A program made the translations under genes and the position numbers. This document shows positions 44,587-53,131 of a stretch of DNA of 64,000 nt, in pieces; the first letter of the stretch is position 1; every line of letters starts with the position of its first letter. The notes below the pieces were generated by a model, which saw nothing but the letters and a program-made list of their open reading frames with translations, had not been told where the DNA came from and made no database searches. The DNA comes from Streptomyces sp. B3I8 (lineage in GTDB: Bacteria; Actinomycetota; Actinomycetes; Streptomycetales; Streptomycetaceae), in assembly GCF_030816915.1 (NCBI RefSeq), contig NZ_JAUSYN010000002.1, forward strand, positions 310,001-374,000, read 5' to 3'.

Positions 44587-45572
44587 CGGCCGCCGACCCG
44601 CGCGAGATCCTCGCCGCCGCCCTGGAGTCGGCCGCCTCCCGCGGACTGTCGCTGCGCCCGGGGACAGCGGTCCTCAACGACACCGGCTGGGACTTCCGGG
44701 TGGTCGAGGTCGAGGACACCGAGGGCTCCGGCTGGATCCTGCGGCTGCCTCGCCGCGGCCACAGCGCCGACCGGATCGCCGTGGAGGCGGCCGTCCTCGC
44801 GGCGGTCGGGCCCGCGCTGCCGGTGGCCGTCCCCTGCTGGGAGCACGCCGACCGCGCGTTCATCGCGTACCGCAGGCTCGACGGCATCCCCGCCGGATTC
44901 GAGGACCCGGCAGGCCTGCGCTACGAGTGGCACCCCGCGGCGAGCGACGGCCGGCCCGGCACCGGGTACGTGACCTCGCTCGCGGCGACCCTCGCCGCCC
45001 TGCACCGGGTACCGGTGGAGGAAGCCGTGGACGCGGGCGTCCCACCGCGCGAACCGGGCCTGGTACGGGAGGATCTGGCCCGGACACTCACGGAGGCCCG
45101 CACGACGGTCCCGCTCCCCGAGCGCTGGTACGCACACTGGCGGGCCTGGCTGGACGACGACCGGCACTGGGCCCACCAGGCCCGGCTCACCCACGGCGAC
45201 ATGCACCCGGGACACACCCTCATCGGCCCCGGCTCCGATGCAGTGACCGGGATCCTGGACTGGACGAACGCCGCCTTCGACGATCCGGCGGCGGACTTCG
45301 TCGACCAGTACCTGGCAGGCGGCCACCCGTTGCTCGACCGGCTGCTGTCGGCGTACCGACGCGTCGGCGGCACTGTCCAGCCGGGCCTGCGCGAACGCGT
45401 ACTGCTGCGGGCATCGTTCCGCTGGGCCCACGTGGGGCTACTGGGCGTACGGACGGGCCGTCCGGCGTTCACCGCCGTGGCCCGGGACCGGCTCGCCGCG
45501 CCGCCCTCCGAAGTCGGTCGCCCCGCCGAACCCGGCGATTCGGGCCCCCATGGCACCCCCGCCCTCCCTTGA
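44583..45572 (+). CDS. Macrolide/aminoglycoside phosphotransferase-like kinase
   Basis: 329 residues of the APH superfamily. Catalytic loop HGDMHPGHTL near 203-212 and metal-binding ILDWTNAAFDDPAADF near 222-237 are intact; the N-lobe has GWILRLPRRGHSADR. The overall pattern (LRxPRR, AVPxW, LHxVP, WLDDD, DDPAxD) recalls macrolide 2'-phosphotransferases of the Mph group. Expected role: ATP/GTP-dependent O-phosphorylation of an antibiotic, making this the best self-resistance candidate in the window, or of a sugar intermediate. Its coupling to the membrane protein is unusual for a stand-alone resistance gene. Confidence 0.8.
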   Translation: MTAADPREILAAALESAASRGLSLRPGTAVLNDTGWDFRVVEVEDTEGSGWILRLPRRGHSADRIAVEAAVLAAVGPALPVAVPCWEHADRAFIAYRRLDGIPAGFEDPAGLRYEWHPAASDGRPGTGYVTSLAATLAALHRVPVEEAVDAGVPPREPGLVREDLARTLTEARTTVPLPERWYAHWRAWLDDDRHWAHQARLTHGDMHPGHTLIGPGSDAVTGILDWTNAAFDDPAADFVDQYLAGGHPLLDRLLSAYRRVGGTVQPGLRERVLLRASFRWAHVGLLGVRTGRPAFTAVARDRLAAPPSEVGRPAEPGDSGPHGTPALP

Positions 45573-45659
45573 CCGCCCCGCACCGTCCCCGCTCCGCCAC
45601 CGACGGCTCCCCTCCGGCCCGTTCACCGATTCCACCGGTTCGAGAAGGAGAACGAAGCG

Positions 45660-45920
45660 ATGACTCCGCCGGACGATGTGCATGCCCGAGCCCTGAACCC
45701 GGCCCGCACCCACCTCGGCCAGGACGACCCGCTCACCACCCCGACCGCCGCGACGGGAGCTCCCGTCGCGGCGGACACCCCGCCGCCGGTCGCCGCACCG
45801 GCCGCAGGCGGCGCGGACCTACTGTGGCCGGCGCTGGCACGGCTGCCCGCGAGCGAGCGGCTGGCCCTCGCCCATCGGCTGCTGGGGTACGTACTGCACG
45901 AGTCCGGCGAACTGTCCTGA
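45660..45920 (+). CDS. Small hypothetical protein
   Basis: 86 residues, not recognised. The first 50 residues are rich in Pro, Ala and Thr; the rest forms a helical stretch (WPALARLPASERLALAHRLLGYVLHESGE). AGAAGGAGA lies upstream of ATG 45660, so it is probably translated. It follows the kinase gene by about 90 bases on the same strand and is convergent with the hydrolase gene. Confidence 0.5.
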   Translation: MTPPDDVHARALNPARTHLGQDDPLTTPTAATGAPVAADTPPPVAAPAAGGADLLWPALARLPASERLALAHRLLGYVLHESGELS

Positions 45921-45935
45921 CCTCCGGGAACCCGG

Positions 45936-46733
45936 TCAGAGCGCGCCGGTGAGAAAGTGCAGCAGCGCGCTGTTCACCTCCGCAGGCCGCTCCAGGTACC
46001 CGTAGTGCCCGCAGTCCGCGAGCTCGGCGTAACGCCCGAGGGGCAGGGCCGCGGCGACCTCGCGGCACAGCCACGGGGGCACGATCAGGTCGTGCTCGAA
46101 GCCGAGCACGAGGACTGGAACGGCCACCCGGCCGAGCGCGTCGAGCCGATTCGCCGGCTCCCTTCCCGCAGGTATCGGCACCGGGGCCGTCCCGGCCCGC
46201 TCGGCCGCCTCGAACAGGTCGAGCCAGTCGAGCAGTTCGTCCTCGCGCCGCCAGGTGGCGGGCGACAGATTGAACACGGCGCGCTGCCAGGCCGCGTAGC
46301 GCGGCGGCAGCGACACCCCTGCGGCCGCCAGCTCCCGTTCGGCGTCGGCCATCGCCCTGCCGGTCAGGTCTCCGCGGCCGCGCGTGGCCATCAGCACCGC
46401 CCCGGTCACCAGGTCGGGCCGGGCGAGCATGAGCTCCTGCACGACCTCGCCCCCGGACGAGACACCGACGGCCCGGAGTCCGGGGATGTCCAACTCCGCA
46501 AGGACGTGACACAGTTCGTCGGCGACCGCGCGCGGATCCGGCGGCGCCGACGGAACCCGGAGCGGTCTACGGTCGAAGGTGAGTACCCGGAGACCGGCCG
46601 CCCTCAGCGCGGGCACCTGATGCAAATCCCAGACCCGCCCGGAGGCTCCGCCGCCCGCCACGAGCAGCACCGGGTCCCCCTCACCCTCGTCCCGCACGTC
46701 GAAATCGGCACTCACCACCCGCACGGTGCGCAC
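45936..46733 (-). CDS. Alpha/beta-fold hydrolase
   Basis: 265 residues. Typical alpha/beta-hydrolase: oxyanion loop LLVAGGGASGRVWD, nucleophile elbow GVSSGGE near 94-100, acid in FEHDLIVPP and the late histidine in DCGHYGYLE. Substrate unknown. GTG 46733 with GGAGGAG upstream is preferred to the frame-extending upstream ATGs. It is divergent from a small LuxR-type gene across 350 bases. Confidence 0.8.
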   Translation of the reverse strand: MRTVRVVSADFDVRDEGEGDPVLLVAGGGASGRVWDLHQVPALRAAGLRVLTFDRRPLRVPSAPPDPRAVADELCHVLAELDIPGLRAVGVSSGGEVVQELMLARPDLVTGAVLMATRGRGDLTGRAMADAERELAAAGVSLPPRYAAWQRAVFNLSPATWRREDELLDWLDLFEAAERAGTAPVPIPAGREPANRLDALGRVAVPVLVLGFEHDLIVPPWLCREVAAALPLGRYAELADCGHYGYLERPAEVNSALLHFLTGAL

Positions 46734-47087
46734 GCGCTCTCCTCCCAGTCGGTCCCGGCTCGGGCGAACGGAGCGCACCGGCCGCCTCACGCCCGCCATG
46801 CTAGGGCGGTGCGAACCGGCGGCCGACCGGCTGGATCCTGCGAGGTCGCCGCTTCGCACCGTTGTCCAGGTTTGCCCCTCCCTCCTCTTCTTGCACGACA
46901 GCTTGATGACCAGGCATCACCCCCCACAGGACCGCACACCCGGGACAGGATGTAGTCCTGGAGGGCCTGGGTATCGCTCGGGATCCCTCCTCCCGACCCG
47001 CCCACGCCCGCACCGCTCACCACCGATGCGCGGTCCGGCGATCGCGGAGACGGCCACCCGCCTCACGACCAGGAGAGCTGCAAGCGA
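46734..47087. promoter_or_regulatory. Divergent promoter region
   Basis: 354 bases between the hydrolase and small LuxR-type genes. No protein is supported. A short inverted repeat CAGGA-TGTAG-TCCTG lies near 46945-46960 and may be an operator. Confidence 0.35.
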
Positions 47088-47342
47088 ATGGACCACGCTG
47101 CAACCGCCCCGGCCGCCCCACTGAGCCGACGGGAACGACAGGTACTGGCGCACATGGCGGACGGGCTGACGTACGACGAGATAGCCCAGCACATGGCACT
47201 CAGCCGCCACACCGTGGACACCTACATCCGCCGCATCCGGGCGAAGACCGGCGCGCGCAACCGCATGCAGTTGCTGCTGTGCGCCCTGCCCCTGATGACC
47301 GACTCGCTCAACACGGCATCCGAACTGACTCTCCAGGACTGA
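47088..47342 (+). CDS. Small LuxR-type HTH protein
   Basis: 84 residues, essentially only a GerE/LuxR helix-turn-helix: LSRRERQVLAHMADGLTYDEIAQHMALSRHTVDTYIRRI-like sequence with the standard recognition helix. It lacks a sensor domain, so it resembles stand-alone LuxR-type regulators such as those that control development or cluster genes. A 58-residue exported peptide gene begins 62 bases downstream on the same strand, so the two may form a regulator-peptide pair. Confidence 0.75.
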   Translation: MDHAATAPAAPLSRRERQVLAHMADGLTYDEIAQHMALSRHTVDTYIRRIRAKTGARNRMQLLLCALPLMTDSLNTASELTLQD

Positions 47343-47404
47343 ACAGCGCACGAAACGTGGCACACGTACGAGAATCAAAAGTACGGAAGTACAGGAGCTT
47401 AGCG

Positions 47405-47581
47405 ATGAAGCATCTGATCCACATCCAGGGCATCCGGTTCTGTGCGGCGGTCGCCGCCCTTGTGGCGTTCGGATTGGTAGGGGCCTCCCACGACGCGGAG
47501 CACTCGCGGGCGTCGACCGTCACGGCGACCGACTGTCATCTGACGCACCTGGGCTGCGACGACACGTCCTGGGGCGGCTGA
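47405..47581 (+). CDS. Small exported peptide, tail DDTSWGG
   Basis: 58 residues from ATG 47405, with AGGAG seven bases upstream. Basic and polar residues 1-11, hydrophobic segment 12-27 (FCAAVAALVAFGLVGAS), then a polar tail with two cysteines (DCHLTHLGC) ending DDTSWGG. It has the length and terminal DDT-x-W pattern of the peptide at 22363-22539 but little other similarity. No known family comes to mind. The two cysteines could form a disulfide after export. Confidence 0.62.
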   Translation: MKHLIHIQGIRFCAAVAALVAFGLVGASHDAEHSRASTVTATDCHLTHLGCDDTSWGG

Positions 47582-47839
47582 GCCCCCTGGATCGCGCACC
47601 GGCCCAGTCAGCCACGGACACTCGACCGCGGCGCGGCAGCTACGGCTGGTGGTGCACGAGTACGGCTCCCAGGGTGCGATGAGGGTTGCGGAGACCTTGG
47701 TCCGGGGCCGGCGTCCGGGGGATGGCGCCGGCCCCGGTGGCTGCGAACCAGGGCGGATTGAGCCCTGGTGGCGCGATGACAGGCACGGAACCTCCTTTCG
47801 ACGGCGGCGAGCGGATCGGCACCATGATCCGCCGCCGCC

Positions 47840-47953
47840 CCAGGCCCCACCCCACAGGCCGGCACCCAGGACCCGCGCCGCCCTGGTGATGCTTGCCGGC
47901 ATCAGATGCCGGTAGGCGAGGTACGTCTCCTCGACCGTGCGGTGCGCGTGACC
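47840..47953 (-). pseudogene. Tyrosine-recombinase C-terminal remnant
   Basis: The minus strand reads GHAHRTVEETY, then LAYRHLMPASITRAARVL. This is the box II region of tyrosine integrases: GH, the Thr, and YRHLMP with the nucleophile tyrosine. Everything upstream of GH is missing and is replaced by the 3' end of the lipoate-ligase gene. It is a scar of an integrated element. Confidence 0.65.
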
Positions 47954-48015
47954 CTGTCACGGCACCCGCGCCGTCCACTCCGGGTCGCTGAACTTGGTGG
48001 TGGCCAGGTGCTCGG
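47929..48015 (-). repeat. 87-bp direct repeat, left copy (lipoate-ligase 3' end)
   Basis: Matches 56753-56839 with one mismatch (47951). It contains the last about 20 codons and stop of the lipoate-ligase-like gene plus 28 bases beyond. The rest of that gene is absent here, so this copy is a fragment joined to the integrase remnant. Confidence 0.92.
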
Positions 48016-48040
48016 TGAGGTGCATCGCAAGGCGGAGGGG

Positions 48041-48067
48041 CGTCCGCATACTGGATGTATGCGGACG
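48041..48067. promoter_or_regulatory. 11-bp inverted repeat
   Basis: Arms CGTCCGCATAC and GTATGCGGACG flank TGGAT. It starts 26 bases beyond the left direct repeat, at the edge of the inserted block, so it could be an operator or a recombination-related end. Confidence 0.4.
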
Positions 48068-48132
48068 TCCCGACAACGCGGCGAGGTGCCGTAGCTGTCG
48101 TCGCGCGCCCGCCGGGGATCACGGGACAGCCC

Positions 48133-48297
48133 TTAGCCATCGGCACCACGTTCACCGCCGTCTTCCGGCCCGCCGGACTTACGGTGCAGACGCAACGGCG
48201 CGACGACCGGATCCGCGACGAGGCATTCGAGGCGGACCACCTGCTGCACCCGATGGCGCCCGTTCGGTATGTCCTCGCGGCCCACGATGCGGTACAT
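48133..48297 (-). CDS. Possible small protein, unsupported family
   Basis: A 54-residue frame (MYRIVGREDIPNGRHRVQ...) with an even amino-acid composition but no clear ribosome site. It is unrecognised and may be a remnant of a larger gene on the inserted block. Reported only because the surrounding 450 bases otherwise hold nothing. Confidence 0.2.
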   Translation of the reverse strand: MYRIVGREDIPNGRHRVQQVVRLECLVADPVVAPLRLHRKSGGPEDGGERGADG

Positions 48298-48481
48298 CAC
48301 CGCGGCTCACCCCGAACGCACCGGGAAGCTTCCCCGATGAGGCGAGCGGCAGCCATCAACCGGCAGAGCCAAGATCGACGTTGCATGAGGACGGCGTGCA
48401 CCGGCAGCCGCGCATCACATACTTCGGCTGTGCGCTCACCTTACAGCCATAGCCTTCTGCATTTCCGCCGACGCCGGGGCG

Positions 48482-49591
48482 TCACTTCCCGGACACTTTC
48501 ATTCCGAACAGCTTTTCCGCATTCCGGAACGCAATTTTTTCCTTGGCTGCGCGCGGCAGATCGACTCCCCGGAACCAGTCGGTTTGGGTTTTCATATTCG
48601 CAAACGGGTAGTCGGTTGCGAACATCACTCGATCCACACTTATGTAGTCCAGCAGGAGATCGAGCAGCTCAGTCTGGGGGAATGCGCTGGTCGTGAACCA
48701 GAAATTGTCGTGGAAATACTGCTCGAACGGCTTGTCCAGGCTCTTCTCGGTCACTTCGCCCATCTTCTCCACGACGCGCTTGTAGAAGAACGGAAGACCC
48801 TCTCCCATATGGCCGATGATAATTTGCAGCTTCGGATGCCTGTCGAACACTCCCGAGGTGATCATTCGGAGGCACTGAGTAACGACTTCCTGGTGCCATC
48901 CATATGCAGAGATGCTGAGAACCTGGTCCTGGAACTCTTTCTGATATTCCGGCCGCATATTGCTGTAGTAGATTTCGAAAACCTCTTCGGGCGGCAGACC
49001 CGGATGAATGTATATCGGCACGTCAAGGGCTTCTGCGCGCGCCAGCAGGGGCTCAAAGTCGGGATGGTCGAGGAATTTCTTCCCAATGATTCCATTGGTC
49101 AGACATCCCAGGAAGCCATCCTCCCGAACTGTGCGTTCCAGTTCGTCCGCCGAGGCCTCCGGATTCTGCAGAGGCAAGGTCGCAAATGCCTTGAACCGCC
49201 CCGGATAGGTGGCCATCGGTCCATCGACGAGCAACTTGTTGAGACGATACGCAAAATCGATGCCCTTCTGACCTTCGACATTCTGCACACCAGGCGTATG
49301 TGCGGAAAGGATCTGAACGTCGAGCCCCGCCTCATCCATTGCACCGATGCGACGCGGGCCGAGCTCGGCAAGACCAGTGTCCTCGAGGAACAGCCTGTCG
49401 TTCAGCACCATCAACTCACGGGTGGAGAAGGTCTCTTCCGTGCCGATGAAGGGCAGGTCCTGGTCTCGCAGTGAAATGTCCGAAGTCTCGTTGTCGTCCG
49501 CTGCCGAGACAATGGCATGCGTGGACAAGCCGGCACCGATGCCAAGTGCCGTGGCGGCGGTCAGAAGGCTGCGGCGTCCCATGGATTTCAT
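48482..49591 (-). CDS. Tat-exported amidohydrolase-family enzyme
   Basis: 369 residues of the amidohydrolase-2 / ACMSD-like decarboxylase family. An N-terminal twin-arginine signal (GRRSLLTAATALGIGAG) directs export. Metal-site candidates: Glu in FIGTEETF, His in IYIHPG and Asp in FATDYPF; the position often occupied by His in the first motif (EEHF) is Thr here. Relatives include gamma-resorcylate and aminocarboxymuconate-semialdehyde decarboxylases, which are usually cytoplasmic, so the Tat signal is unusual. GGAGAG precedes ATG 49591. G+C and third-position G/C are visibly lower than in neighbours, pointing to horizontal transfer. Confidence 0.82.
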   Translation of the reverse strand: MKSMGRRSLLTAATALGIGAGLSTHAIVSAADDNETSDISLRDQDLPFIGTEETFSTRELMVLNDRLFLEDTGLAELGPRRIGAMDEAGLDVQILSAHTPGVQNVEGQKGIDFAYRLNKLLVDGPMATYPGRFKAFATLPLQNPEASADELERTVREDGFLGCLTNGIIGKKFLDHPDFEPLLARAEALDVPIYIHPGLPPEEVFEIYYSNMRPEYQKEFQDQVLSISAYGWHQEVVTQCLRMITSGVFDRHPKLQIIIGHMGEGLPFFYKRVVEKMGEVTEKSLDKPFEQYFHDNFWFTTSAFPQTELLDLLLDYISVDRVMFATDYPFANMKTQTDWFRGVDLPRAAKEKIAFRNAEKLFGMKVSGK

Positions 49592-49653
49592 GTAGATCTC
49601 TCCTCAGGTGTTTGTGTGGTGCGGTATCCGTGCGGCATCCGTCTGCGTGATGC

Positions 49654-50010
49654 TTAAGATCGACCCTTCGTCGTCACCAGGCGCGCCCAGGTGTCCACCC
49701 GCGCCGCGTCCCCCTCTTCGACCTGGACGCCGACCACACCGGTCCCGCCGAGACATTGCCGGCCGGGACCAGAGGTCTTCGCGTCCTGCTCGCTCACCGC
49801 GGCAGCACCGCCCGGCGGCACCGCCCATACGACGGCGTGGTGCGTGAGGGCGACGTTCTCCGGTGCGAACTGGGTCCCGGTCAGGAACGCCGTCCTGGAC
49901 AGGCCCGGATCGATCATCCGGCGCCGTTACCCGTCCGAGGCGCCGCCCTCCGGCGGCGCGGGCGTGCAGGCCTCGGCCATCCTCAGGTCGAGGGACCGCT
50001 CGACGCCGCG
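49654..50010 (-). pseudogene. Copper-type monooxygenase-like fragment with stop
   Basis: Read on the minus strand, EACTPAPPEGGASDG is followed by a TAA where Tyr is expected, then RRRMIDPGLSRTAFLTGTQF and VALTHHAVVWAVPP. This matches, from memory, the start of ascorbate-dependent type II copper monooxygenase-like proteins (DDYRCFxxDPxL, TGxxxxPxNxxxxHH). The copy is truncated at both ends and interrupted, so it is a pseudogene. The intact part from 49917 to 49654 is an 87-residue open frame. Confidence 0.55.
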
Positions 50011-50780
50011 CGGCGGCTGTGGTGAGCTGACGACTCGCCCGCGTCCGCGCTGTGCGGGCCGGCCGCAGCGGGACCCGCACTGTTGTCGGCGTGCAACTCG
50101 CGGGCGACAGGGAACGCCGTCGCCGTCGCCTTGGTGGCCGCCCCGAACCTCGACCGCCCGGGCGGCGCCTTCCCTGACGGTGCTGCGTCGACTGCCATCG
50201 CCGGCCTCCTACATACGGGTTGCATCGCTCATCCGCATGCCTACTTCCTACCGAGCGAACCTGAGACGAACGTTAGAACCCGTCCTCGACCCGACGACGC
50301 CCACCGGTATGTCGCCGACCCGCTCGCCGACAGGGACGCCCGGTACGACCTGGGCGACGACCACCGGTTGTTCGGCACCCTGTGCCCGGACACGAAGACC
50401 GGCGTGGCGGTGTCGAGATCCTGCCCGGTGGGCAAGGCGCAGGCGACACAACCGTCGAGCCGGATGAGCAACGCGTCGACGTCCACCCGGCCGGTGCGGG
50501 CGGTGGCGGTGTCGACCCGTCCGCTGCACGCGGCCGTGCCGAGGCGGGCCTCCGCGCGGTCGACGAGGTTGAGCAGGGGCCCACGCCCCCCTCACCCAGC
50601 AGGTCCGCCGACCGGGTCATCGCGGTGACGACGTCCGGGTCGGGCCGCTCCAGCGCCGCCTGCGCTGAACACATGGTTCGGCCGACCGGCCTGAGCACCG
50701 CGTTAACGGTCGTCTCAGGTTCGCTCAGTACGAAGTAGGCATCCAGACAAGCGATGCAACCCGTATGCAGGAGGCTAGTG
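50011..50780. other. Decayed region upstream of MMPL gene
   Basis: No intact gene. It contains an inverted, truncated copy of the MMPL promoter and first codons (50164-50275) and about 430 bases of frameshifted sequence I cannot assign, with minus-strand pieces such as VDALLIRLDGCVACALPTG. It is likely a graveyard of duplicated and broken genes. Confidence 0.45.
50164..50275 (-). repeat. Inverted copy of MMPL promoter and 5' end
   Basis: On the minus strand this 112-base segment aligns without gaps to 50704-50815, about 84% identical. It includes the conserved block GTCTCAGGTTCGCTC, the ribosome site and the first codons, here MAVDAAPSGKAPPG. The coding sequence then departs from MMPL. Confidence 0.8.
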
Positions 50781-50815
50781 ATGGCAGTTCACGCAGTGCC
50801 GTCCAGGAAAGCGCC
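50704..50815 (+). repeat. MMPL promoter and 5' end, duplicated copy
   Basis: Partner of the inverted copy at 50164-50275. It runs from about 77 bases upstream of the MMPL start to codon 12. The best-conserved upstream part, GTCTCAGGTTCGCTC, may be a promoter or regulator site. Confidence 0.8.
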
Positions 50816-52931
50816 GGTCGGCCGGTTGGCAGGCCGGTGGGTGCCGTGGTTGGTGATCGGCTTGTGGCTGGTGCTGGCGGTGATCATGGTGCCGTTGAGT
50901 GGAAAGTTGAGCTCGGTCACCACCGACAGCGCCGTGGACACCCTGCCGGCCAGTGCCGAGTCCACCAAGGTGGCGGCACTGGAGGACCGTCTCCCCGACG
51001 GTGACGAAAACACGTTCGTCTTCGTGTACCACCGCGACGGCGGCATGACCGACGCCGACCGCGCGACGGTCGAGCGCCACTACAACACCCTCGCCAAGCA
51101 GTACGCGCCGAAGGCGACGGCGGCGGCCGACAAGGACGACGAGGGCTCACCGACGAGCCTCTCCACCGACCGCAAGGCGATGATGTTCACCCTGGATGTG
51201 AGCACCTCCTACGGCGCACCGGAGGCCATCGTCGGCCCGTTGCGTGAGGCCGCGAAGGACCGCCCCGCCGGCCTGCAACTCGACGTGACCGGCCCGGCCG
51301 CGATCGACGGCGACATGGACGCCGTCTTCGACGGCATCGACGTGCAGGTCCTCCTCACCACCATCGTCGTCGTCACGCTCCTGCTCATCCTCACCTACCG
51401 CAGCCCGGTGTTGTGGATCATCCCGCTGGTGGCCGTCGGCGCGGCCGCGATGACCGCGATGGGGACCGTCTACCTGCTCGTCAAGGGCTTCGGCATCGTG
51501 GTCAACGACCAGAACTCGGCGCTGCTGACGATCCTGGTATTCGGCGTCGGCACGGACTACGCGCTGTTGCTCATCGCACGATATCGGGAGGCACTGCACC
51601 ACCATGAAAACGTCCGGTTTGCGATGGTCCACGCGCTGCGCGGCGCGGCGCCGGCCATCGTCGCGTCCGCGGCCACCGTGGTCGCCGGCCTGCTCTGCCT
51701 GCTCGTCGCGGACCTGAACAGCACCAGCGGGTTGGGCCCGATCGGTGCGGCCGGCGTCCTGTGCGCGCTGGTGGCCATGCTGACGCTGTTCCCGGCAGTG
51801 CTCGTGGTGCTCGGCAGGCGGATCTTCTGGCCGGCCATCCCGCGGTTCAGCACGGCTGTGGAGGAGAAGCCGGGGCTGTGGGGACGGCTCGGTGCCGCCA
51901 TCGGCCGCCGCCGGTGGGTGGCGGCGCTCGGCTCGCTCGGAGTCCTCGGCGTGCTCGCCCTCGGGCTGGCGGGCAACACGGGCGCCCTGCGGGAACAGGA
52001 CCAGTTCCTGTCCGCGCCGGAGTCGGTCACCGGCTTCACCGTTCTCCGCCAGCACTTCCCGGAGCTCGGCGGCCAGCCACTGACGATCTTGACGCGGCCG
52101 GCGCACCAGGAGCAGGTGCTCGACATCGTCAAGGACACTCGTGGGGTGGCCCTGGCCATCCCGGCGCAGACCGGCGGTGGCTGGGCCAACATCTCCGTCT
52201 TCCCGAAGGACGCGCCGGACACCGCCGCGGAGTACGACACGATCAAGCGGATGCGCACCGCCGTGCACGCGGTGCGTGGGGCGGAGGCGATCGTCGGCGG
52301 GCCTAGTGCGGAGAACCTCGACACCGAGGTGACCACCGAGCGCGACGAGAAGCTGGTGATCCCGCTGGTGCTCACCGTCGTCCTGATCGTCCTCGGGCTG
52401 CTGCTGCGCGCGATGCTGGCCCCGCTGGTCCTCATGGCCACCGTGATCGTCTCATTCGCCGCCGCCTTCGGCGGCAGCGTGTTCGTCTTCGACACGATCC
52501 TCGGGTTCAGGGGTGTCGACTCTTCGGTGCCGCTGCTGGCATTCCTGTTCCTGGTGGCGCTCGGCGTCGACTACAACATCTTCCTGACCAGCCGAGCCCG
52601 GGAGGAGACCGTGCGTCTCGGCACCAGAAAGGGCATGCTCAAAGCCCTCTCGGCCACCGGTGGCGTCATCACCTCGGCAGGCCTGGTCCTGGCGGCCACG
52701 TTCGCGGTCCTCGCGACACTTCCGCTGGTGATGCTGGTCGAGGTCGGGTTCCTGGTCGCCTTCGGCGTGCTGCTCGACGCCCTGCTGGTGCGGTCGGTCC
52801 TGGTACCCGCTCTCACTCTGCTGATCGGCCGGCGGATGTGGTGGCCGAGCCGGCTGTCCCGTCCAGCAACAAAGCTGCCGGACGGTCAACAGTCGCTCGC
52901 CGACGAGGAGGAGCCCGCGCTGCAACGGTGA
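50781..52931 (+). CDS. MMPL/RND-family exporter
   Basis: 716 residues, normal for actinobacterial MMPL proteins. Layout: TM1 near 15-35, large extracytoplasmic domain, five TM segments around residues 185-350 (with DYALLLIARYREAL), second loop domain, and a second TM group 530-690 (DYNIFLTSRAREE). The paired GxDY-type motifs are the proton-relay regions. It pumps lipids, siderophores or antibiotics. GGAGG lies just upstream of ATG 50781. It is convergent with the two-component genes and separated from them by a strong terminator; the pair may regulate it. Confidence 0.92.
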   Translation: MAVHAVPSRKAPVGRLAGRWVPWLVIGLWLVLAVIMVPLSGKLSSVTTDSAVDTLPASAESTKVAALEDRLPDGDENTFVFVYHRDGGMTDADRATVERHYNTLAKQYAPKATAAADKDDEGSPTSLSTDRKAMMFTLDVSTSYGAPEAIVGPLREAAKDRPAGLQLDVTGPAAIDGDMDAVFDGIDVQVLLTTIVVVTLLLILTYRSPVLWIIPLVAVGAAAMTAMGTVYLLVKGFGIVVNDQNSALLTILVFGVGTDYALLLIARYREALHHHENVRFAMVHALRGAAPAIVASAATVVAGLLCLLVADLNSTSGLGPIGAAGVLCALVAMLTLFPAVLVVLGRRIFWPAIPRFSTAVEEKPGLWGRLGAAIGRRRWVAALGSLGVLGVLALGLAGNTGALREQDQFLSAPESVTGFTVLRQHFPELGGQPLTILTRPAHQEQVLDIVKDTRGVALAIPAQTGGGWANISVFPKDAPDTAAEYDTIKRMRTAVHAVRGAEAIVGGPSAENLDTEVTTERDEKLVIPLVLTVVLIVLGLLLRAMLAPLVLMATVIVSFAAAFGGSVFVFDTILGFRGVDSSVPLLAFLFLVALGVDYNIFLTSRAREETVRLGTRKGMLKALSATGGVITSAGLVLAATFAVLATLPLVMLVEVGFLVAFGVLLDALLVRSVLVPALTLLIGRRMWWPSRLSRPATKLPDGQQSLADEEEPALQR

Positions 52932-52950
52932 GCGCGGCGGCACGGACGAG

Positions 52951-52986
52951 ATCCGGGACGGGCCCCAGGCCCGTCCCGGATTTTTT
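52951..52986 (+). terminator. Rho-independent terminator after MMPL gene
   Basis: A perfect 14-bp stem (52951-52964 and 52968-52981) with a 3-base loop is followed by a run of T to 52986, the classical form. It ends MMPL transcription. Confidence 0.92.
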
Positions 52987-53131
52987 CATGGGCCCGATGG
53001 GCCACCGCCCTTCGGTCCTGCGCCACACGCCGGGGCCCGGGGTCGGTGCACCGCGGCGTCCTGCCCCGGCGGTGAGCCGCGCGGGGCCATGCCCGAGGGC
53101 CGCCGTCCGTCGTGCTGTGCCGCCGGGCGGG

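Larger units (their letters stand above)
48016..48481. other. Gap at left end of inserted block
   Basis: No confident gene. An 11-bp inverted repeat with a 5-base loop lies at 48041-48051 / 48057-48067. A minus-strand frame at 48133-48297 is described separately. G+C drops towards the amidohydrolase gene. Confidence 0.4.
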
